From an uncultured Lachnospiraceae bacterium (GTDB lineage: Bacteria; Bacillota; Clostridia; Lachnospirales; Lachnospiraceae): DNA of 64,000 bases. The stretch is from assembly GCA_958402795.1 (NCBI GenBank), contig CATXUX010000003.1:81219-145218 (forward strand), written 5' to 3'. Shown one piece after another: positions 1-7,005 of the stretch. The notes beneath the pieces are model-generated. The model was not told the origin of the DNA. It saw only the letters and a list, made by a program, of their open reading frames with translations, and searched no databases. A program made the translations under genes and the position numbers. Position 1 is the stretch's first letter, and every line of letters starts with the position of its first letter.

Positions 1-246
1 ACCGGTATATACAATATTGTGTTCCTCATTTTCTGCGAACCAGTCTGTCACCTGCTGTATTTTTCTGCCTGACTCTGCACTGTGACAAGCCAAAAGGCTT
101 CTCCCTGTCAGAGCAGCTCCGCCTCTTTTTTCATAATTCTTTACTGCTGCCGGATTCATATAGATGATCTCATGCTGCAAATTGCATATGACCACAGAAG
201 TTCTGTCCTGATCTACAATGCTCTTATAATAGCTTATGTCGTTCAT
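1..246 (-). CDS. PAS domain protein (3' end cut by window edge)
   Basis: This reading frame starts at an ATG complementary to 244-246, is preceded by an AAAGGA ribosome binding site, and runs open through all 82 codons to the left edge. The N-terminus (MNDISYYKSIV, then VVICNLQHEIIYMNPAA) has the pattern of a PAS sensor domain: a strand, then a short turn, then the NPAA segment. PAS domains bind small ligands or cofactors or mediate signalling contacts. No output domain is visible because the gene leaves the window. It lies 13 bp downstream of the nitroreductase on the same strand, so the two are probably co-transcribed and the PAS protein may sense redox or flavin state; that link is inference. 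Confidence 0.6.
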   Translation of the reverse strand, partial: MNDISYYKSIVDQDRTSVVICNLQHEIIYMNPAAVKNYEKRGGAALTGRSLLACHSAESGRKIQQVTDWFAENEEHNIVYTG

Positions 247-259
247 GGTATTATCCTTT

Positions 260-754
260 CTAGCACACATAATGCACCCTTGCCTCATCGTACCGGTCCT
301 GCTGTTTTCGTTCGCTTTCCGGATATCCGCAGGGAACAAGGGCAAAAGGATCTACAGACTCCGGCAGGTCAAGAATTTCACTTACTGCTTTCATCCTGTC
401 TTCTTCCGGTGCGATACCAAGCCAGACTGCGCCAAGTCCGAGTTCATCCGCCTGTAAAAGAAGATTCTCCACGGCTGCACTTAAATCGATTTGAAAATAT
501 TCCGGCGCAATCCCTTTCTTCCGGATGCATGGCACAAAAACAAGCGGAGCGCCCGCTGCGCATCCCGCATACGGAGACGCCTTGGAAAGCTTATCAATAA
601 TCTCCGAATTTGTCACGACATAGAATTCCCACGGCTGCTGGTTGCATGCCGATGGAGCCGCCATTGCCGCCCGGAGCATTTGCTCGATCTTTTCCTGTTC
701 CACATTCTTGTCCTGATATTTTCTGATACTCACTCTGTGAAAAATACTGCTCAT
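260..754 (-). CDS. Nitroreductase family protein
   Basis: A 164-aa FMN-dependent oxidoreductase of the nitroreductase superfamily. Family features visible are the N-terminal RxSIRKY element that contacts FMN phosphate, the MLRAAMAAPSACNQQPWEF segment, and a C-terminal GLGAVWLGI followed by a PCGYP turn. The length matches small clostridial nitroreductases. Such enzymes work as homodimers that reduce nitro groups or quinones with NAD(P)H; the natural substrate cannot be read from the sequence. The start ATG overlaps the stop of the upstream Uma2 gene by four bases (ATGA), indicating translational coupling, and the PAS gene follows 13 bp downstream. Confidence 0.9.
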   Translation of the reverse strand: MSSIFHRVSIRKYQDKNVEQEKIEQMLRAAMAAPSACNQQPWEFYVVTNSEIIDKLSKASPYAGCAAGAPLVFVPCIRKKGIAPEYFQIDLSAAVENLLLQADELGLGAVWLGIAPEEDRMKAVSEILDLPESVDPFALVPCGYPESERKQQDRYDEARVHYVC

Positions 755-1437
755 GATATAACACCTCCGATTAGTTCCGCCTTAATCTCTGAAAAATCAA
801 TTTTCAGTTCCGGATAGATTCTTGACGCCACCGTATCGTCAAATGAATAAACGACCGGTATCGCATCCTGCTCAAATGTATGAACAATAATCCTCATTTT
901 CAGCGGATCGACAATCCAATATTCCCTTACTCCGGCATCTTTATATTTCCAAAGTTTCACCCCGTAATCTCGTTTCTGAGTCGACGGGGATACAATTTCT
1001 ACTGCCAGATCAGGAGCGCCTTCGCAGCGGATTCCACCCTCGTATTTGCTTTTATCACAAATGATCATATAATCCGGCTGCACGATGGTGGTATCGTCCC
1101 GATTCAGTCTCACATCAAACGGTGCAGGAAATCCTTTGCATTTCCGTTTTGAACGTTGCAGAAACAAGCCGATCTGAATGGTAAGCGCCGATAAGATCAA
1201 TTGATGATTTGCAGACGGCGCAGACATATTATAAAGCCTGCCATCTATCAACTCCGCCCGAACATCCTCCGGCAGGCTGTAATAATCTTCTAAGGTTTTC
1301 TTTTCATACTCATTTACCTGAGCATGATATGCCGGTGTCTCCCGTACAATCATCATGTCCCCGCCGTCACTGTGTCCCATTTTCTCATCGTCCGCTTCAA
1401 ATGCTTTTTCGGGATTTTCCGTTTCATATTCCTTCAA
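751..1437 (-). CDS. Uma2 family (DUF820) endonuclease-like protein
   Basis: A 228-aa protein of the Uma2/DUF820 family, a PD-(D/E)XK nuclease fold abundant in cyanobacteria and some Firmicutes and usually of unknown function. Diagnostic stretches are ELIDGRLYNM, VQPDYMIICD, PDLAVEIVSPST and VREYWIVDP, in the usual order. The longest frame begins with TTG at 1437; ATG codons at residues 20 and 28-29 are also possible, since the family core begins only around residue 50. It overlaps the nitroreductase start by four bases. A shorter paralogue lies at 18140-18685. Whether it cuts DNA is not known from the sequence. Confidence 0.8.
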   Translation of the reverse strand: MKEYETENPEKAFEADDEKMGHSDGGDMMIVRETPAYHAQVNEYEKKTLEDYYSLPEDVRAELIDGRLYNMSAPSANHQLILSALTIQIGLFLQRSKRKCKGFPAPFDVRLNRDDTTIVQPDYMIICDKSKYEGGIRCEGAPDLAVEIVSPSTQKRDYGVKLWKYKDAGVREYWIVDPLKMRIIVHTFEQDAIPVVYSFDDTVASRIYPELKIDFSEIKAELIGGVIS

Positions 1438-1557
1438 ATAATTGTCCCTCGCTTCCTTTTCCTTAACATTTTTCTTTTCTTTATTTTGTCGCTTTCTTTT
1501 GCAAATGTCAAGTGCGGGAAGAAATGTTTTAATCCTTTGTTTTACCCCTCCAAATTA

Positions 1558-2172
1558 CTATACGTCGCAGCGTTTCGAAAGATCTACGATTCTTGTCGCG
1601 ATTCGATCTGCAAGATACCTGTTATGTGTCACTGCGATGATTCCCATATTTCGTTTTTTGGCTTCGCTTAAAACGACATTCCAGATCTGTGCCTGTGTGA
1701 TGACATCAAGCATCGTACTGATCTCATCGCAGATGAGATAATCCGCGCCGCTCATCAACGCCCTCGCGACACAGAATCTCTGCAGCTCACCGCCGGACAA
1801 TTCTCTTGGAAATCTCTCAAGCCATGCCTTCTCAATTCCAAAAGCTTCCAGCATATCTTCCTGAAGTTTCCCGCTTTCCTCCAATACACGTCTCAGTTTC
1901 CAACGGGGATTGACGGCCTTTTCCGGATGCTGGCAGATCAGTTGAACCGGACAGATTCCTCTTGTTGGAAGTGGCGCATGATCCAGCAGGATTTCTCCTT
2001 TATCCGGTTTCAGATACCCGGCCAGAAGCATGGCAAATGTGGTCTTCCCATATCCGCTCGGTGCAAATACTGCAACTCTCTCGCCCCTGCCGATCTCGAT
2101 GCTGCGGTCTTCAAGAATCCACGGTTGTCCCGAATGATAACGGAAATATACATGTTTTGCTTCAAGCGCCAT
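1558..2172 (-). CDS. ABC transporter ATP-binding protein, NikE/DppF-like
   Basis: A short 204-aa ABC ATPase. Motifs in order: Walker A APSGYGKTT (first glycine replaced by alanine), Q-loop QHPEKAVNP, signature LSGGELQRF, Walker B YLICDEIS and H-loop VTH. It lacks the C-terminal oligopeptide-transporter extension present in its partner at 2162-3097, as is common for NikE-type subunits. The start overlaps the partner's 3' end by 11 bp. It is the last gene of the importer operon transcribed from about 6.8 kb leftwards, and supplies one of the two nucleotide-binding subunits. Metal versus peptide substrate is not settled by this gene. Confidence 0.85.
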   Translation of the reverse strand: MALEAKHVYFRYHSGQPWILEDRSIEIGRGERVAVFAPSGYGKTTFAMLLAGYLKPDKGEILLDHAPLPTRGICPVQLICQHPEKAVNPRWKLRRVLEESGKLQEDMLEAFGIEKAWLERFPRELSGGELQRFCVARALMSGADYLICDEISTMLDVITQAQIWNVVLSEAKKRNMGIIAVTHNRYLADRIATRIVDLSKRCDV

Positions 2173-3097
2173 AGTAGCACCTCACTTCTCCGCCTTGTAC
2201 TTCACGCACCGGCGGCAGCATCTGTGTACATTCCGCCGTCTTATATGGGCAGCGTGGTGCAAACAGGCAGCCTTTTGGAAGCGCGCCGGCATAAGGCTGA
2301 AACCCTTCGATGGGTTGAAATTCATTTTGCGGAAGCGCTCTCCACAATGCTTTGGAATAGGGGTGGCGCAGCGCATCCGGGCCATTTTTAAAATCCTCTG
2401 CTCTTGCGGTCTCTACTGTAGTTCCGGCGTAAAAAACCGCAACTCTGTCCGCAAATTCTACGGCCAGATCGATATCGTGGGTGATCAGAACAACTGCTTT
2501 TCCTGCATCTGCCATCTCCCGGAACATCTGCAGCGCTTCAAGCGCCTGCCCAAGACTCATGCCCGGCGTCGGTTCGTCTGCAATGATCAGTTCGGCCTCC
2601 GTAATCAGCGCGGTAGATACAAGGACACGTCTTGCCATCCCGCCGGAGAGCTGGAACGGATAGAGCCGTGCTGTCTCATCCGGCAGTCCGAGACGGCGAA
2701 ACAGACGTTTTCTCTTCTCCACAGGACGTGGTTTCCTGTGTCCGTCCACTTGTCGTCCCGTCTTCATCAGCGGATCGAGAAATGCGACAGACTGAGGTAC
2801 AAGCGCGATTTCTGTCCCCCTGAGCTGTTCCTGTCTCTGTGATGTCAATTCTTCTCCCTTATAATGCAGATGCCCGCGGACTGTGGCATTGGCGGGCAGA
2901 ATGCCGAGAATGGCAGAAGCCAGCAGACTTTTCCCTGATCCGGATGAACCAGCGATCGCCACAATCTCACCGGGGCGTACTTTCAGATGCAGATCCGAGA
3001 TAACCTGCAGGTCTTTCTGCTCCAGTCCGCGGTCATACATGCGAAATGTAACAGACAGGTCATGAATTTCCAGTAACGTATCCTTTTTTTGTTCCAT
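2162..3097 (-). CDS. ABC transporter ATP-binding protein, NikD/DppD-like
   Basis: A 311-aa ATPase of the nickel/dipeptide/oligopeptide importer class. It has Walker A GSSGSGKS, signature LSGGMARR, Walker B LIIADEPT and H-loop ITHD. After residue 250 comes the family's C-terminal extension, with the Cys motif GCLFAPRCPYKTAEC and a further C near the end. Length is normal. It follows the permease at 3129 by about 31 bp and overlaps the second ATPase downstream, so all five genes form one transport operon. Together with the shorter ATPase it would power import of the ligand delivered by the lipoprotein at 5177-6781. Confidence 0.9.
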   Translation of the reverse strand: MEQKKDTLLEIHDLSVTFRMYDRGLEQKDLQVISDLHLKVRPGEIVAIAGSSGSGKSLLASAILGILPANATVRGHLHYKGEELTSQRQEQLRGTEIALVPQSVAFLDPLMKTGRQVDGHRKPRPVEKRKRLFRRLGLPDETARLYPFQLSGGMARRVLVSTALITEAELIIADEPTPGMSLGQALEALQMFREMADAGKAVVLITHDIDLAVEFADRVAVFYAGTTVETARAEDFKNGPDALRHPYSKALWRALPQNEFQPIEGFQPYAGALPKGCLFAPRCPYKTAECTQMLPPVREVQGGEVRCYYGA

Positions 3098-3128
3098 CGC
3101 TTCTCCTTATCCCAGTGTTCGTTTTTTA

Positions 3129-3953
3129 CTATTCCTGTGCGCTGTATGGATCCAGGATCATCCGCAGATTGTCCCCGAGTTTATCCAGCAGCAGTACGAT
3201 CAGTACAAGCGTAAGTCCTGGCAGTACGGCAGACCACCACATTCCTGTGGAAAGATACCTCATGCTTTCCGAGAGGATGATTCCGATCGCAGGCTCCTCC
3301 GGCGGCAGTCCAAATCCCAGGAAGGAAACGGATGCTTCGTGCAGGATCGCATGGGGAAACATCAGAACCAGTCCCACAAAAAACTGCGGAACCAGATGCG
3401 GCAGCAGATGATGCACCAGTATCCATCCGCCTGATTTTCCGAGTTTGCGGGATACTGCCACATATTGCTGCGAGCGAAGCTGCAGTACCTCTCCGCGGAT
3501 CAGGCGGGCAAGGCTGCACCAGTGTGTAGCTGCGATCCCGATCAGCAGGCCCTTTAACCCTTTGCCTGCGGCAAAAGATATGAGAATGACAAGGATCGTA
3601 TGCGGAATACTCATGACGAGGTCAATCAGCCAGTTTACAAACGCATCCAACTGCCTTGGCCCCGCTGCCGCTGCAATCCCGACAAGGACTGCAACAACCG
3701 CGCTGATCAGCGAAGCCACTCCTCCGACTGTCAGACTGACCGATAATCCTTTGACCGTGCGCAGCAGAAGATCTCTGCCCAGTGCGTCTGTACCAAACGG
3801 ATGCGCAAAAGAGGGCGGTTGCCCGGCATTCAGATAGTTTCCGGCTGTCGCCTCCTCCGGAATGAGCAGTCCGGATACGTAAATTGCAATCAGTATCAGC
3901 GCCATAACGATCGTCAGAATCACCACCTTTGTGCGTCGGTTCCATGTATTCAT
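3129..3953 (-). CDS. ABC transporter permease, NikC/DppC-like
   Basis: A 274-aa inner-membrane permease with an N-terminal membrane segment (residues about 9-31), then the HPFGTDALGRDLLLR signature typical of DppC/OppC/NikC N-termini, and five further hydrophobic segments. The EAA-type cytoplasmic loop that docks the ATPases lies around ARLIRGEVLQLRSQQYVAVSRKLGKS. The ATG overlaps the stop of the upstream permease by four bases (ATGA), so the two channel halves are translationally coupled. It pairs with the NikB-like permease at 3950-4945 to form the transmembrane pore. Confidence 0.9.
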   Translation of the reverse strand: MNTWNRRTKVVILTIVMALILIAIYVSGLLIPEEATAGNYLNAGQPPSFAHPFGTDALGRDLLLRTVKGLSVSLTVGGVASLISAVVAVLVGIAAAAGPRQLDAFVNWLIDLVMSIPHTILVILISFAAGKGLKGLLIGIAATHWCSLARLIRGEVLQLRSQQYVAVSRKLGKSGGWILVHHLLPHLVPQFFVGLVLMFPHAILHEASVSFLGFGLPPEEPAIGIILSESMRYLSTGMWWSAVLPGLTLVLIVLLLDKLGDNLRMILDPYSAQE

Positions 3954-4945
3954 TCGTCTGCCTCCCGTATCTGTGGATCAATGACTCCATAAAGTAAATT
4001 TGCGATCAGGTTTCCCGCCGCGACAAATAATGCGGAAAACAGCGTGATCCCCAGAAGCAGGGAAACATCGCCGTTTAATCCGGCTTCCGTCACCGCACTG
4101 CCCAGTCCCGGATAGCTGAACACATTTTCCGCCAGGACCGAACCGCCAAACAGTTCGGAAAAAGAAGCAAACTGTAATGTCAGTGCCGGAAGTAAGATAT
4201 TGCGCAGGCCATGGCGTCTCAGAATCGTCAGGTTTCCTTCTCCTCTCGCTTTCGCAAATAAGACATATTCACTGTTCCATACGTCTATGAGTTTTTGCCG
4301 TGTATGCAAGGCAATATCCGAAAACGAGGTCAGGCTCAAAGTGATCGCAGGCAGCGCCAGATGATACAGCCTTTGTCCGACCGTCACATCCCTGCTCAGC
4401 ACTCCGATCGGACTGGAAAATCCAATCGGGAACCATTTCAGCCATACGGCAAAAACAAGGAGAAACACCAGTCCAAGCCAGAACGTCGGAACCGAGCTGA
4501 GAATGTAACAGACTTTCTTCAGAATTTTATCCGGCATTTTATCCTGATACATTCCCATCACACATCCAAGGAAAAATCCGATCAGTCCGGACAGAACCCA
4601 TGCGCAGAGCATCAGTGCCAGTGAATTCAAAAACCGTTCCCCGATGATATCTGCAACAGGTCTGCGGTATAACGCCGATTCTCCGAGATTTCCATGCAGA
4701 ACCTCCTCAAGCCAGCTAAAATACCGCTCTGCGGGCGGTTCATCCACGCCCCAGTAATCTTCGATCTCTGCGCGCTGCTCTGGTGATACTGACGTCTCCA
4801 GTCCCAGAATATACTGCTGCACCGGATCCACCGGAGAGGCACTTACCAGTGCAAATGTAATGATACTTACCGCCAGTAGAAGTGTAACCGTTCTTATACT
4901 GTATGTAATACCTGTGCGGAACAACCGCCCGATTCTGTCTTTCAT
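3950..4945 (-). CDS. ABC transporter permease, NikB/DppB-like
   Basis: A 331-aa permease with an N-terminal membrane anchor, the ASPVDPVQQYI segment typical of DppB/NikB N-termini, a periplasmic-side loop, and the EYVLFAKARGEG EAA loop. An upstream in-frame TTG at 4963 exists, but AGGAG at 4952-4956 is placed six bases before the ATG at 4945 (three before the adjacent ATG at 4948), so I start there. The gene is separated from the binding-protein gene by the 201-bp structured repeat at 4970-5170 and would be co-transcribed through it unless the element terminates or processes the message. Confidence 0.9.
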   Translation of the reverse strand: MKDRIGRLFRTGITYSIRTVTLLLAVSIITFALVSASPVDPVQQYILGLETSVSPEQRAEIEDYWGVDEPPAERYFSWLEEVLHGNLGESALYRRPVADIIGERFLNSLALMLCAWVLSGLIGFFLGCVMGMYQDKMPDKILKKVCYILSSVPTFWLGLVFLLVFAVWLKWFPIGFSSPIGVLSRDVTVGQRLYHLALPAITLSLTSFSDIALHTRQKLIDVWNSEYVLFAKARGEGNLTILRRHGLRNILLPALTLQFASFSELFGGSVLAENVFSYPGLGSAVTEAGLNGDVSLLLGITLFSALFVAAGNLIANLLYGVIDPQIREADE

Positions 4946-4969
4946 CATATACTCCTGATTCAATCTATA

Positions 4970-5170
4970 GATACCATAGTTTGGGATTTTTGCCCCTCAA
5001 CTATGATACCTACGGATTGTTTCGTGCTACGCACTCCCACAATCCTGCCCCAAATTCGGATATCGTGTGGCATACGCCCCACTTTTATCCTCATGTTGGG
5101 GCGGGTCCCAAGGTCTTTCACCCACCTATGAGCAAGCTCATGTGGGTTTAGACCTTTTGACCCTGGTATC
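4970..5170. repeat. 201-bp structured intergenic repeat with inverted ends
   Basis: The stretch begins with GATACCA (4970-4976) and ends with its reverse complement TGGTATC (5164-5170). Inside are nested perfect stems: ATAGTT/AACTAT (4976-4981, 4999-5004); GGATTGT/ACAATCC (5014-5020, 5039-5045) enclosing GTGC/GCAC (5024-5027, 5031-5034); CGCCCC/GGGGCG (5075-5080, 5098-5103); AAGGTCT/AGACCTT (5110-5116, 5150-5156) enclosing CCCAC/GTGGG and ATGAGC/GCTCAT (5128-5133, 5136-5141). No target-site duplication is evident. It sits between the binding-protein and permease genes. It contains a 71-codon open frame on the minus strand that I regard as chance. A diverged partial copy lies at 40321-40380. 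It could be a non-autonomous mobile element or a structured RNA. Confidence 0.75.
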
Positions 5171-5176
5171 GTCATT

Positions 5177-6781
5177 TTATTCCGTCCATTCCCATTCCTG
5201 TAGGTTCTGGATCAGCGGCAGGCCGTGACCATGGCCATGCACCGGCTGCTCTCCGATCGATAATCCGTCCCTCACAAACGTCACGTGATCCAGATTGATG
5301 ATCCATACCCAGGGACAATCCCCTTTCATCGCGGTGCCGGAAGTGCCGTCCCACTGGACTTTCTTCCAGTTTTCATTCGCTTCCTCTGTTGTGAGAGCCT
5401 CCATCGCCGCATTGAGATATCCGTCCGTCACCTCGCTTTTGTATCCTTCCGGATTATAAAAATCATCCAGAAGCGCGCCTTCCGAACGATACAGGTAATA
5501 CGTTTCATTCGGGATTGCAGAACCCCATCCCATCATAACCGCCTCAGAAAACATACGCTGCGTAATCTCATCCCAGCTTGTCCCTTCTACATCGATCTGA
5601 ATCCCGATCTCCTTCACCTGCTCGGCGGCAGCCATTGCCACTGCCTGACGCACAGAATCTCCTGCCGGATAGATGCAGGAAAATTCCGCTTTCAATCCAT
5701 CTTTTTCAACGATCCCATCCCCGTCCGTGTCAGACCATCCTGCATCGGCAAGCAGCTTTTTGGCGTATGCCACATCTGTTTCGATCACTACTTCCGGATT
5801 ATTCCACGGCATCCCGTCATTTTCCGAATAAGCCGGTCTTCCAAACCCGTTCAATGTCGTTTCGACGATCTGCTCCCGGTCGATCGCATAGGCAATCGCC
5901 TGACGGATTTCCAGATTACAGGTCACATCATTTCCGATCGGCGCGCCGCTCTCGGTTGTCTTCCCTTCATCGGGCAGCATCGGAAGGGTAAATCCCCGGT
6001 TATCTGCGGAAGTGATTGCTTCCACATGATAGCCGTCTACTTCCGTGGTGCCCAGCGTTGCAGAGGAATATGCGACGTCCACCTCACCTGCCTGAACCGC
6101 CGCGAGAGCAGAATCCTCGGACATAAAGACTACGGTAACATTTTTTATTGCCGGCGCTTCGCCATAGTAATCCTCGTTCGCTGTAAAGACGATCTGCTCC
6201 TGTGGTTTCCACTCCACAAATTTGTAAGGACCTGAGCCAATGGGATTCGTTCCGTAATCTTCCCCATAAGCATGCTCCGGGACAATTCCGATTGATGCGA
6301 CCGTATTCAGAAATATGGAAGTTGGTTTGGACAGTGTGACGACCACCGTTGCATCATCCTGCGCGACAGCGCTTTCCATGTAGGTCAGGTCCACCGATCC
6401 CTGTGCCGCCTTCGCAGTTTCCAGTGTAAAAGCCACATCAGCGGCAGTTACCTTTTCACCGTCTGTGAAAACCGCATCGTCGCGGATCGTAAAGGTCCAT
6501 GTCAGGCCATCCTCTGACAGTGAATAGTCGGTCGCCAGATCCTTTTCAAACGCAAGATCTGCCGTATACTTTACCAGCGTACTCTGCACGATCGGTGAAT
6601 TACCATGTCCCCATCCCTTCGTCGGATCAAGTGTTTCCGGCTCAGATCCGATGGCGATCACGACGCTGTCTTTTTCCGCTGATTCCGATCCCGCTTTGGA
6701 CTTGGGTCTGCTCCCGCAGGCAGACAGACCGGCAAGGATAAAGACCACAAGTGCAAGTGCAATTGCTCTGTTTTTTTTCAT
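5177..6781 (-). CDS. Peptide/nickel ABC transporter substrate-binding lipoprotein
   Basis: A 534-aa extracytoplasmic binding protein of the SBP_bac_5 (NikA/DppA/OppA) family. The N-terminus carries a lipoprotein signal, with lipobox LSAC about 20 residues in, so the mature protein is tethered to the outer membrane face. EPETLDPTKGWGHGN is the family's usual N-terminal motif. A run of alternating His and Gly (HGHGHG) sits just before the C-terminal LPLIQNLQEW, which I read as a hint of metal or metallophore binding; peptide binding remains possible. The ATG at 6781 is chosen over an in-frame upstream start because it begins the lysine-rich signal peptide and has GAGGAAA upstream. First gene of the operon. 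Confidence 0.88.
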   Translation of the reverse strand: MKKNRAIALALVVFILAGLSACGSRPKSKAGSESAEKDSVVIAIGSEPETLDPTKGWGHGNSPIVQSTLVKYTADLAFEKDLATDYSLSEDGLTWTFTIRDDAVFTDGEKVTAADVAFTLETAKAAQGSVDLTYMESAVAQDDATVVVTLSKPTSIFLNTVASIGIVPEHAYGEDYGTNPIGSGPYKFVEWKPQEQIVFTANEDYYGEAPAIKNVTVVFMSEDSALAAVQAGEVDVAYSSATLGTTEVDGYHVEAITSADNRGFTLPMLPDEGKTTESGAPIGNDVTCNLEIRQAIAYAIDREQIVETTLNGFGRPAYSENDGMPWNNPEVVIETDVAYAKKLLADAGWSDTDGDGIVEKDGLKAEFSCIYPAGDSVRQAVAMAAAEQVKEIGIQIDVEGTSWDEITQRMFSEAVMMGWGSAIPNETYYLYRSEGALLDDFYNPEGYKSEVTDGYLNAAMEALTTEEANENWKKVQWDGTSGTAMKGDCPWVWIINLDHVTFVRDGLSIGEQPVHGHGHGLPLIQNLQEWEWTE

Positions 6782-7005
6782 AATACAGTTTCCTCGTTTC
6801 ACTCAAAAAATTTCATCGTTTCTGTTGTCTCTTTTTTATATTTACATAAAAAAAGGAGCCGTACAAGCTCCCCCGGGGGATAAATCTCTACTGTTTTTCG
6901 GAAGCCGCCAAATAGACAAACCTGCATGTCCGCCTGATTCACTGCCTGCGGAAATAAACAGCAGCCGGATTTCTCCGGCTGCCGTTTCTTCTCATAAATC
7001 ACTTT
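6782..7005 (-). promoter_or_regulatory. Intergenic leader before the NikA-like gene
   Basis: The 224 bases between the GH3 stop and the binding-protein start hold two hairpins on the minus strand. The first is GCAGCCGG/CCGGCTGC (6961-6968, 6975-6982) without a clear U-tract. The second is a terminator at 6848-6871. Between the second hairpin and the start codon I find no convincing -35/-10 pair, so transcription of the importer may begin upstream and pass the terminator. That arrangement would fit an attenuated or riboswitch-type leader, but I recognise no known riboswitch consensus. The simpler reading is 3' processing and termination of the GH3 message. Confidence 0.35.
6848..6871 (-). terminator. 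Intrinsic terminator
   Basis: On the minus strand GGAGC, a 7-base loop and GCTCC (stem arms at 6867-6871 and 6855-6859) are followed by seven Ts (complement of 6848-6854). It lies about 135 bases past the GH3 stop codon and about 67 bases before the NikA-like start codon. Confidence 0.7.

Noticed and set aside
4960..5175. 71-codon open frame on the minus strand inside the structured repeat
   Set aside because: It spans the stems almost exactly, has no binding site of its own and no domain-like pattern; the repeat structure explains the sequence better.
5285..6235. 316-codon plus-strand frame
   Set aside because: Antisense shadow of the binding-protein gene, with no start signals and a composition typical of reversed coding sequence.
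6799..7002. 67-codon minus-strand frame between the GH3 gene and the NikA-like gene
   Set aside because: It runs through the terminator hairpins and has no ribosome binding site; treated as leader sequence.
6782..7005. Possible NiCo-type riboswitch
   Set aside because: CAGGC and GGAC pieces occur but I could not assemble the four-way junction consensus by eye, so no riboswitch is claimed.
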